From contig CM060986.1 of the NCBI GenBank assembly GCA_030765065.1, forward strand, positions 80,283,573 to 80,347,572: DNA of 64,000 nucleotides, in the 5' to 3' direction. A program made the position numbers and the translations under genes. This stretch comes from Deroplatys truncata. Its lineage: Eukaryota > Arthropoda > Insecta > Mantodea > Mantidae. The notes below the pieces were generated by a model, which did not search any database, was not told where the DNA came from, and saw nothing but the letters and a program-made list of their open reading frames with translations. Positions within the stretch are counted from its first letter, which is position 1. Each line of letters begins with the position of its first letter. Shown here piece by piece: positions 10,590 to 19,694 of this stretch.

Positions 10590-11625
10590 CAATTGGTCAT
10601 CTTCCTCAACTTTGTGTGAGAAGTGATCACGAGTTGTGTATTAACTTCGTTCAAAGAATTTACTTGATGGACACTCTGCATATCGTTTGGCATTTGCGGA
10701 CGACGTAGTCCTGATGTTTGACAATGAGGATAGACTAGAAGAGGCTGTGCATCAACTATAATTTGCAAAAAGAATAATATGATAACTTCTGTAATTAAAA
10801 CAAAGACAATCACGTTCAAACGTAGACCCCAGAAAGGAACACAAATATTTCAATTAAATTGAGTATTTATTTATGGAGCTCTTTAATTGCTGTGGTCTTT
10901 AGCGTCCCATTCAATACTGGACGTGAAAGACCAGTAACATTACTCAAAGGTCTCTTTATCAGGCTTGAGGTTCTTTTACGTGCCGTAAATCTACGACACG
11001 GAATCACCGGCTTGCTTCCCTTCCGAAGGAAGCCATGCTAAGGATATTTACGCCCGAAAAAATCCATCGCCCTCTGCGGGGTTTGAACCGGCAACCTCGG
11101 AAGTTAGAGGCTAGCATGGTAATCATTACACTACGGAGGACGACAATATCTAGGCTGTGATGTAACGTATGAAGCAGATCGAGATATTGATAAAGTACAT
11201 AAATTCCAAGCAGTTTATGGAGTAATACACAGAACACAAAAATAGAACTAGAAAAGAGACAAGATTGAGATTTTATTAGTAATGGCTGTATTATTAATAC
11301 TCCATAGAAGCGAGGCAAAGAAAGAGCAAAATCGAAGAAGTGGAAATGAGATTCTTACGCACTGTGAAGAAATATACAAGAGAAGTACATATTCGCAACG
11401 AAGAAATAAGAGAAGAACTAGGATTTAAACCATTACGCTAGTAGGCAAAGCTAGGTAGATAATCTTTTGCGAATGACTGACAGAAGAATTCCTAAAATAA
11501 GCTTTAAACTATAAGCCTAGAGAACATAGTTTAGATGGAAGGCCGAAGAAATGTTGGAGAGAACAGATGTAAGACCGGAACGGGTATAGTCCAATCCATG
11601 TGGAAAGAAGAACAATAAAACAGTC
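10590..11625 (+). pseudogene. Non-LTR retrotransposon reverse transcriptase relic
   Basis: The plus strand shows AYRLAFADDVVLMF at about 10678-10720, the FADD motif of the reverse transcriptase catalytic core, followed by SVIKTKTITFK. After a SINE-1 insertion (10850-11144) the text resumes as YLGCDVTYEADRDIDK, then HKFQAVYGVIHRT and, near 11535-11565, GRPKKCWREQM. This order is typical of the C-terminal half of endonuclease-reverse transcriptase LINEs common in insects (RTE- or CR1-like). Many stops and frameshifts show it is dead. The N-terminal half is missing, as usual for 5'-truncated LINEs. Confidence 0.75.
10850..11144 (-). mobile_element. SINE-1 copy, full length, inside a LINE
   Basis: Minus-strand head CCTCCGTAGTGTAATGATTA and T-arm GGTTCAAACCCCG, body with AAGCAAGCCGGTGATTCC and AAGAACCTCAAGCCTGATAA, tail TCAATTTAATTG. 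It interrupts the reverse transcriptase relic exactly before its YLGCDV block. The flanks ACAAATATTT and ACAATATCT are a plausible imperfect target duplication. Confidence 0.9.
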
Positions 11626-12030
11626 TGCATCTTATGTGGATGAAAACGCAGGTCCATATTCTGATTTTCTGTTCGCTGGTATAGGACATATTTAGTGCCG
11701 ATGAAATTCTTGCAATCAACGTTTAAGGATGGGTAACAACGATCCTTGCAACCACGAGGTTTTCTCAAGTTCTTGTGGTTCTAGGCTTTTGCTTTTGTGC
11801 TGAAGGTGTCTTTTTCAAAAACCCTTATCAACATGCTCATAGTATATGTTGGCAGCACTGCATCACGGCGACCAAGATTATAGTGATGTAGAAATGTCCT
11901 TGTTGCTAGTATTAAAACTATCATGTTGTTATTAAACACATTTGCAGCTGCAACTCGTTGAACTGCAAACCATATCCCCATATTTGTGACAACGGTATTA
12001 TATGGATAAACGATTTGTATCAATTCAGTA
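11620..12030 (-). pseudogene. Mariner-type transposase relic, N-terminal part
   Basis: The minus strand reads FAVQRVAAANVFNNN, LATRTFLHHYNLGRRDAV, LIRVFEKDTFSTKAK, then in other frames ALNMSYTS and DLRFHPHKMQT. This is the order of the helix-turn-helix region and linker of DUF4817-type transposases (pattern NNxSIVLTQRxFRxHYNLGRRxAVPxxNTI...RILHxDLxFHPYKMQ). Two frameshifts are visible. It fits as the upstream half of the relic at 10300-10580. About 30 residues would be missing at the LINE insertion point. Confidence 0.65.
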
Positions 12031-12258
12031 TTGCTAGCACTTGTCATTTACCGTTTGATTTCAATAATTCCTCCGTATTTGTTGCATAGTTTCAAGAGCT
12101 GTTTGCTGGTGTTCTCTGTAATGTCCCACAGATTTGATAAAATTTATTCATATTCTTTTCAGTAGTAGAACACACCAAGCTCTAAATTCTTCTTTGTGTT
12201 CTTTATTTGCTCATTGACTATAATTCTATATTTCTAGCATTTTTCCCTTGGATTGCCA

Positions 12259-13078
12259 TTTTTTTTTTTTTTTTTTTTTTTTTTGCTTTTCAAGTATTGA
12301 CTTGTAATTTGGTTCAGTTCATGCGTATGTAGGGGTTGTACCTTTGAGTTTGAATTACGTGGTGTCCCTGGAATTCAAGGTTTGCTAATTGTGAATTTCT
12401 ATCTACTGCTTAAATCAATAAACAGCTTTAGGTTGGGAAAACCAATTATTTATTGTTTACTTTGCTTAGCTTTGCACAAGAGCCACGAGGCTGTTTCTTT
12501 TCATATTTCTTTCGAAATATTTTTATATTTTCAATTTTACATAATTATTTATTACAATTTTAATTTCCTCTTTCTCTAAATTGACTATCACCTAACAAAG
12601 TCTGAAGAAGAACTTTGTACTTATTACTACGTTACGGATTCTGTTATGTGACTTCTAATATTATGTTATATTCTTTTGTGTGCGCGAATTTTATACACTT
12701 AATTACTACCTTTCAGGTAACTTTTTATGTATTTGTGGGGAGCAAATTATAACATTTTTATCATAGAAAATCTAAGCCCAGGTACTTCTCTACGTGTTGA
12801 TGATTTACTATTTCTCTACGCCACTCGCGGAGCTTTCTATTTAAATACCTCGTCACCGAGCTTTTCCCACTTAACTATATACATATACCATGCACTGGTG
12901 TTCAACTTTCCACCAAATATATTCCCACTAACTCTTCTCTCTTCTTTATCTTCGGCAATAACTTCTCTTCTGCGCCAATCACGCAACTGCTTCACGGAGA
13001 TCTTCTGGCTTGTTGATTTTCCTCTTCCTTTGACAATGGATAAATTATTGTTGACCTCAGCCGTTCGTCCTTTATTTT
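12259..13078 (-). mobile_element. Possible poly-A-tailed retro-insert
   Basis: A run of 26 T at 12259-12284 is a poly-A tail if the minus strand is read. Upstream on the minus strand (12838-13076) lies an 85-codon frame between stops with a charged, protein-like composition: GRGKSTSQKISVKQL, then RDWRRREVIAEDKEERR, ending KWEKLGDEVFK. I do not recognise the family. It could be the last coding part of a LINE or a processed copy of a host mRNA. The opposite 117-codon frame (12727-13080) is hydrophobic and more likely a shadow. A downstream-strand target duplication was not found. Confidence 0.35.
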
Positions 13079-13319
13079 AACTGTTATTTATCTGTATATT
13101 AATTTTGCATATTAGACTTCAAAATCTTTCATATCGTTCTTTTCTTATAATTTCTTGAGATTTTGTTTGGGTTTTAGTTATTATATTCACTATATATTAC
13201 ATTTTCTAAATATAATTAATACTTTCATTTATTTTCTATTTCTTCTTCTTCCTCTTCTTCTCTTGATTTGTATTTATATAATCATATGGCATTTATTTCT
13301 CGTCTCATGTATCGTAATA

Positions 13320-14620
13320 CAGGGTGATTTATGAAGAACTGGCACATTTGTTTCTCTAATTGGTTCAAAACGAGTTATGCTAGCCACAACGTATTATGCC
13401 TGAAATACAGAGGAATATTAGGAGATTATTTACCTCAATAGAAAATTTTGAAAATGTCCTCCATCCTGAATAAAGCACAACTCAACACGTCGTTCCATGT
13501 TACTGGCCACTCATTGGAGGACTCTGTTGTCAATAGCTTGAATCTCCTGCGTGATCATCCAATGTTTGGGGATATGTGGCATAAACCCTGTCTTTCAAGT
13601 AACCTCATAGAAAGAAGTCCGGCGATGTCAAATCCGGAGATCTCGGTGGCCAGAGGTTCTTGGAAATTATCCGGTCGTCAAAGAAACTTGCAATTAATGC
13701 CATAGATGCATTTGATGTATGGCATGTAGCGCCGTCCTGCTCAAAATATCCTTGACTCAGCTCTACATCGTCTATTTGCTCAGTAAACTCCATGAAAATC
13801 CGTCGGTACTTTGCAGTGTTCACATTGTTTTAAAAAAATTCTTCCCATTATTCTCTGATTTTAACCGGATGCATAGGTGCTTCATGAATAACATATGGAT
13901 GTTCGCTGGCCCAATAGCGTGAGTTATTTGAGTTCACGTAGCCGGATAAAAGGAACCATGCTTCATCTGTGAACCATGTGATGGACAATATGGCAGGATT
14001 TTGCACAATGAACGCCTGAAACCAACGACAATAATTCAGTCGTCTATCCTTATCTGGTCTTGTAACTGATGGACAATCGTTATCCTATACCGCTTTAGGC
14101 CTGCACTTTTCACAGCTCTCGGACACATTGAGTAGCTGTACCCTGTCTCCTGCGACAAACGCTTAATGATTTTTTGGGTGACTGATCCAGTCGTGCTTTT
14201 ACATCAACAACAACCGTGGGAAATCTAGATGAACGAGTTTTGCTTTTTTCACTTACCAGAGATCCAGTTATTTCCAATTTGTTTACCAGTCCCAGTATTG
14301 TGCTTCTTTGTGGAGGATTCCGAACACCAAATTCTCTCTGGTATACCCTTTGAGTAGTTGTAATCCATATTGCTTTACTAGGAAGAGTCGTTCATTTAAT
14401 GTGTACTCCATTTTCACGTTGACTAGAATAAAATCTCAAAAACAGTTGCCGACAATAAACTAACAATTACGAAAAAACCATGAACATCTGCGCATATAGT
14501 GACAGGTAATAAAAACTCCAGGACATTCTGCTTAATTTGCTGCTAAAATCGGGGAATAGAGTGAATTTCAAACAGAATAATTAAAGAAAGAAATGTGTCA
14601 GTTCTTCATAAATCACCCTG
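13320..14620 (-). mobile_element. Mariner-type DNA transposon, full TIR to TIR
   Basis: The element begins CAGGGTGATTTATGAAGAAC and ends with the reverse complement of the same sequence, with one mismatch in the next few bases (GGCACA against GACACA). It is flanked by TA on both sides (13318-13319 and 14621-14622), the target duplication of Tc1/mariner elements. Length 1301 bp, normal for the group. It carries the broken transposase described separately. Confidence 0.9.
13440..14411 (-). pseudogene. Broken DUF4817-type mariner transposase
   Basis: The start is probably the ATG at 14409-14411, giving MEYTLNERLFLVKQY, the helix-turn-helix start typical of this family. Next come TILGLVNKLEITGSLV, the first catalytic aspartate in WFTDEAWFLLSGYVN (about 13950), the second in YFEQDGATCHTSNAS and the third in WPPRSPDLTSPDFF (about 13610-13660). 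I count 38 residues between the D of QDGAT and the D of SPDFF. The frame stops after DFFL where a tryptophan codon is expected, and the C-terminus (YLKDRVYATYPQTLDDH and on) continues with further stops. All three catalytic aspartates are still legible, so the copy may be fairly young, but it cannot make an active enzyme. Confidence 0.88.
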
Positions 14621-14622
14621 TA

Positions 14623-15330
14623 TAACAAATTCATAATTAAACCTTTTATTCGATGTATTTTCTTTTTTTTTGAATTTATTTAAGACTTTTTTCTTTCTAG
14701 CAATTTTTATCAAAATAGAATTATTTTAAACTGCAGTCACAGGAGTTTATATTCTCCATTATATGCAACCCTGCCACTAATTGTCAATTTACGGGTCACT
14801 GCAGAGATAAATTTAGAAGGGCTGCAGCGAAAACGAGAATACGGGACACCCCTGAGGGATGCACGACAGACTGAAAGGAATCTACTCCTGTGGACACACA
14901 CAGTAGCAGGAAATGCTTAGTGAAGGTCCTACATACATAATTCATACTCATTAACCGAGAGTCAAGCTGCATATAATGAGACAGCTTCCACTGTGCCTAC
15001 CTTCCTCACAGGCTCAGTTCACAAAAACTTTTCAAAAATTACCTAAATTATTGGACTAGTTTTTTTGTTTTAAGTTCATCCTCAAATCTAGGACTTAATG
15101 TTTCAATGATTCCAAGAAGTGGCATCACAATGTCAATTGCTTCCTCTTCTGCTGCGCTTATGTAATTCAGCCAGCATCTAGAAGTGTCCTCGTAATCGAT
15201 TCTGATTCCATGTCCATTTAGTCCCGTTTTCCTAAAAGCTTTTGCAAGCATAATACGGAGCAAAAGGACCATTCAATTATTCTTTCGCACAATTTTACCA
15301 ATTTTGATCTCTAAATAAAAAAAATCATTG
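14623..15330. other. Stretch without recognised gene
   Basis: A 74-codon minus-strand frame at 15048-15272 (MVLLLRIMLAKAFRKTG, then a D/E-rich tail) has a moderately protein-like composition but no motif I know. The first part is AT-rich. Confidence 0.4.
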
Positions 15331-16160
15331 TGATATGTTGCCTCACAAACCTTCTGTGCTCACTCCTGTACAAACTATTCATACAAAAGCTTATTCTTCT
15401 ATCTAATTTTTCTTAATAGTGTTAAATCTTCAACACAAACGTATACCTTTGTAGGTATAAGGAGGATACGGTAAACTAAGACGATTCTCAAAAGTGGGTC
15501 TCTTTTAAAAGTAGATCGCTAAAGTGGATGGCTTTGAAACTACGTTCTCTTTTAATGACCTCCCATTTGTTTGACCCTAATTGTAAGTTCTCATTTACAA
15601 TAATTAAATTGATCCTAAAATGACTCCACATAAAACACGAATAATGGCATTTACTTTCCCCCATACTATCAAGCAACTTTTATCAAACACATTTCTTTCT
15701 ACAACGCTTAGTTTTGGAGATGTTGTACAGTCTCAACATAAGTGGTCTAGCCTGTATATGTATGTATATATATATAGTTTATACATAAATATATAAATGG
15801 CTGTTAGAGCCATTTTTGAGAAAATCAAAAGTGTAGTTTAGGGTGGTGAAATTTTCTCGAAAACCAATGTTTTCAAGAAACACCGAACCTTAAGAGAACG
15901 CAGAACGTAAATACCAAGTTTGGTATTTAACCGACTTTTCGTTTTAAGTTATACTGTTCTCTCTCTCTCCCTTCTCTCTGTCTTTCTCTCTCTCACACAC
16001 ATAAACACACACACACAACGTTTTCTAATACTGTATTTTTTTATTCAGGGAGCCTCAAAACGTGTACCTACTTCCCATGAATTCTAGGTATCGAATTTTT
16101 GGGTGGAATGTAACACTTTCTCTTTTCTTATGGGAAGTAGTAGAGAAAGCAAAAATCTGA
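15331..16160 (+). mobile_element. FamA copy split by a MITE
   Basis: The left piece (15331-15470) carries GATATGTTGCC, GTACAAACTATTCATACAAA and AGCTTATTCTTCTATCTAA. The right piece (about 15790-16160) carries TTAGAGCCATTTTTGAGAAA, CCAAGTTTGGTATTTAACCG, a CT/CA microsatellite, AGGGAGCCTCAAAACGTG and the right end GTAGTAGAGAAAGCAAAAAT. Between them lies the MITE at 15490-15754, and the FamA middle is missing. Confidence 0.8.
15490..15754. mobile_element. Palindromic MITE copy, left arm degraded
   Basis: The right arm has TTGATCCTAAAATGACTCCA, TTACTTTCCCCCATACTATC, CTACAACGCTTAGTTTTGGA and ends in AGTGGTCTAGCCTG followed by TA. The left arm is too degraded to place its end well. Same family as 19332, 48715 and 58503. 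Confidence 0.7.
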
Positions 16161-16309
16161 TAAGTAATATTCACAGAGCTTCCCTATCAATTCAACTTTA
16201 CTTTCTCTCTCTCTAGCCAGCTTTTCCAAATTTCTCGATTAGTAAAACCCTTTTTAGAAACCTCATGGCGGACCATCGTAGGCCTTCTCTTCCAAAGCAT
16301 ATCTAGCAT

Positions 16310-16470
16310 TCTTATTTTAATTTCATTTGTACTATTAGGGAACTCTGCACGTCTCTATCTACTTACGCCGGTTTAGCTCTGCAACCCGTGTGTCTCCTGC
16401 GGTTTCTTCACTTCATCCATTCCTCCCGGGGGTGTACGCAGAGGGTCGCTGTGCTAAGTGCCCCTCACGT
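16310..16470 (+). repeat. GC-rich fragment shared with 39030-39110
   Basis: CTCCTGCGGTTTCTTCACTT and CATTCCTC followed by a GAGGGT segment match the segment CTCCTGCGGCCCCTTCACTT with CATTCCTGTCTCTCAGAGGG at about 39048-39092. It may be the distal part of SINE-2 or an independent repeat. Flanks 16165-16309 and 16471-16895 contain nothing else recognised. Confidence 0.4.
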
Positions 16471-16895
16471 TCACTAGTACAGTCCAGATCTAATCCATGC
16501 TCAATTATGTATTTCGTGACATTAAGTAATCATAATTTCATATTTCATATATAAAATATATCTGTCCAACAATTACAAATGCGATTATTATATCAAATGC
16601 ACCAATTTGTCTTATTCGGATGGTGTACAAACTCTTACACAAGGCAAACAACGTAGTTTTTATAGATTACCTGGACGCTATTATTTTCAAATTAGACACA
16701 AAATAATGTCGGTATAATATTAATAATGTTCTAGATTTTAAAATATTAGCATCATAAGTATTATGATGGCAACTAACGTTTTTATAAAATGGGTTTTAAA
16801 TGTAGCACAGGTGTATAAAAGTAGTAATGCTATTTTGTATAAAGTATCTGCATTTTCATTTTATTTTAATGGTTAAGTTTTCATTATATTAATTC

Positions 16896-18258
16896 AGCTA
16901 TCATTTTTACTTTCTGTACCACGGACCTAGTAGGTAGAAAAGGTATTGCATTCCACCCAAAAATTGGATACCGAGTTTTTACCGGAAAGGCCCGCATTCG
17001 GGAAGTCCCGGGATCACCCACGCTGGCCCATGGATTTTTTGTGGTTTCCCCGGGTCGACAGGCGAATGTTGGGGTGGTTCATCTTCTACCACAACTTTCC
17101 TCCCTCTCATTTTATGTATCCATCATCTTCCTTGTCATCTGTTTCAGGAATGTAGACGACGGTGTTCGGCGGGTTGCGGCTGGGCGGTGGCTTGCGCTCT
17201 GTAAATCTTTCTTCCCTGGCGTCGCTGCGGTACCGCTCAGTTATGTCTCTCATCCAATGGGCATCCGGAGACCCTGGCGGTTGGAAACTTGTGGGCAGGT
17301 ACTGGGCCGTGTCGGATGCGCTCTATCTGGAAACGTTAGGGACTCCATCCAGCTTGCGTCCTCAGCATCCGGATCTGGTCGCTCTTTGGGTCTCTCACTT
17401 TATAATTCCTTCCCATGAGTCATGTTGGAAGCAAAAAGGGTTGTTATGGCCAACTTCCGGAGACCCCTCCGTGATACGTATCTTTACCTTGTTTTGGGGC
17501 ACCTGAATCCCCCCAAAAAGCATATTTTGAAAAGGAATGGTGTGTACGTTTGAACAGCATAACTCCTAAACCAAATCTCGGTTAAATATCAGACTTGGTA
17601 TTTAAGTTCGGTACCTTCCAAAAATGCGATTTGAAAGTTTTCAAGAAAAATCCCCACTCCAAACTACTCTTTATATGGAACAGTTTTTGAAATCTTTTAT
17701 CTTCTAAAATGGCTCTAACGATTTTGATTAAAATTCCATACATTTAGGGTATCTATTTACACTACAAATAAAATGTATAGCCTGAAATATCTGAGGATAG
17801 CCTGAAGTCCTCTTCATTCGGAAGGAATTTTGTAGAATCTTGTATAACCAGTAAACGTTAAGCGATAGACGAACACATATCTACTACATAAAAAATGTAA
17901 ATTACTTTAAAACAGGCAAATTATTTCAAATAATCTTTTTATGGTATAAGTCGTTGTTAATGACTCGATTAGTTTAATACTTTGTCATTCCTTTGTCCTG
18001 TCGATTTTCAGTTGCTTTTCGCGATTGCATGGAAAGAATATGGAATATTAAGGCCAGCATATAGCGTCTAGTTTTTAAAATTTGACTATCGCTATTCTGT
18101 TTGTATCGTAACCAAATGTGTAATGTAGCTATTTCTGCAAAGGTTTATCTCGATTAAAATGAGTAGAAAAATAAAATTTCGTAAGAATAATTTGTGTAAC
18201 TACTAATAAACGAACGAGGGTAGGGAAATATATTGAATGTAATCCATCAGATTTTTAA
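16896..18258 (-). mobile_element. FamA copy split by SINE-2
   Basis: The right end comes first on this strand: TTTTTACTTTCTGTACCACG, the loop GACCTAGTA, then GGTAGAAAAGGTATTGCATT and ACCGAGTTTTTACCGGAAA. SINE-2 follows, then FamA resumes at GTTTTGGGGCACCTGAATCC and runs to the left end GAATGTAATCCATCAGATTT. About 15 bases of FamA are lost at the insertion point. Without the SINE the copy is about 0.87 kb. Confidence 0.88.
16990..17486 (+). mobile_element. SINE-2 copy, head truncated
   Basis: A GC-rich block sharply bounded by AT-rich FamA. It shares with the minus-strand copy at 32463-33015 the segments CCCATGGATTTTTTGTGG, GGCGAATGTTGGGGTGGTTC, TTTCAGGAATGTAGACGAC and a final CCCCTCCGTGATACG. 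Only a trace of the tRNA T-arm (GGGATCACCCACGCTGG) may remain at its start. The 125- and 114-codon frames are readings of this SINE and are not genes. Confidence 0.75.
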
Positions 18259-18259
18259 A

Positions 18260-19330
18260 TACGTTTTCATATTTCTTTATGAAAGGCTTAAATGAACATT
18301 CCAGTTTTGCTCCAAACTTCATTTACTCTGTATTACATTTCAACAGTTTCACTTCATTTTATTTTAAGGAAAACTTTTCATGCTCATAATTCAGTATTTT
18401 AAAATAATTTTTCCCGTTTTTAAACGAAAAGCTTAAATGAATATTTCAGTTTTATTCCATACTTCATGCCGTTTTGTATTGCATTTTTATTTTAGCCGAA
18501 AACTTCTTTCAATTCTTGTAAGAAAAGCTGAAATGATTATTTTTAATTCCAAATGACAAGTTGGATTTCTCTATTCACAAAATTTGGTTAGAATATTAAC
18601 TTGGAATAAACTCCCAGTAAGTGTGTATCCAAAGAGATTTGATTTAACAGTCATTTTTGGAGTCATGTGAAGTCAGAGTTAACGATAATTTGCACAAACT
18701 GATATTAGAATATGAAAATTTTCAAGAGAAACTGAATTCCTGATTAAATGTGTTTTTTGTGTGTGGATAAGTTTGTTTAAACCTTAGCAATACCTTCCTC
18801 AAGAAATCATTGATCCGAACATCAATATAATCAGAATCATATTTTACTACATTGCAGTGCAAATAATTGCCAACATATGATTAGGCTTTAAGCGTGGTTA
18901 CTGAAATCTTAGAGTTATTAAAATGCATGAACCAAAGTGTTCACTTTTGCTTTTACTTGTCTGCAGGCTACTCCTACTTGTTTACGTAAGCCCTCAACTC
19001 TTGCTATGAATACATACTCCATAATTAATGTTGCTGTATATGATTATCCAAGCCTCAACATCATCTCCCAAATTATGGTTATTGTTGTTCTAAATTAATA
19101 GTGAGCTTTAATACAAGGCTCTTAATTAGTATGTCTAAGAACGATGATATAGTTAGGAAAAACTTTTACGTTAATTAACATTATTACTTTGCAATAATTG
19201 CTAAATTCAGATCTTCGTCTCTGATTTTGCCACACTTCAGCAGCAATATCTATGAGAGTTTCACCAGTGTGTCGCAAACTTTATACGTACCACTTTTCTC
19301 AAGATTTGAATGAAAATCGTTCTTCTAGGA
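18260..19330. other. AT-rich stretch, weak internal repetition
   Basis: A motif of the type GCTTAAATGAAYATTYCAGTTTTRYTCCAWACTTCAT occurs twice (about 18288-18326 and 18431-18468), with GCTGAAATGATTATTTTTAA a third, weaker echo at 18527-18546, at intervals of about 120-145 bases. This suggests a decayed tandem repeat. No gene recognised. Confidence 0.4.
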
Positions 19331-19331
19331 T

Positions 19332-19692
19332 AAACTGGGTGGACCATTTAAGTTGAGACTGTACAATATTTCCAAAACTAAGCGTTGAAGAAAGAAATGT
19401 CTTGAATAAAAGTTGCTTCATATTACGGGGGAAAGTAAACGAAATTAGTCGTGTTTTATTTGGAGGACGTTGTGATGGTCATTTTAGGGTCAATTTAAAC
19501 AGACCCTAATTTTAGGTTCCGATTAAAAAAATTAAATTGACCCTAAAATGACCATCATAACGTCCTCCAAATAAAACATGACTAATGGCATTTAATTTCT
19601 CCTATAATATCAAGCAACTTTTACTCAAGATATTTCTTTCTACAACCTTAGTTTTGGAGATATTGTACAGCCTCAACTTAGTATACGATCCA
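19332..19692. mobile_element. Palindromic MITE, long arms
   Basis: Left end CTGGGTGGACCATTTAAGTT. Two arms of roughly 150-170 bases are nearly perfect inverted copies, for example GAGGACGTTGTGATGGTCAT against ATGACCATCATAACGTCCTC, around a short centre near 19510. The arm motif TGAGACTGTACAATATTTCC recurs inverted at 19660-19680. No protein. A transcript would fold to a long hairpin. Confidence 0.85.
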
Positions 19693-19694
19693 TC

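Noticed and set aside
12727-13080. 117-codon plus-strand frame
   Set aside because: Its composition is hydrophobic and T-driven, while the opposite strand has a more protein-like open frame and a poly-A tail.
17041-17506. Overlapping 125- and 114-codon frames
   Set aside because: They are two registers of the SINE-2 copy inserted in FamA.
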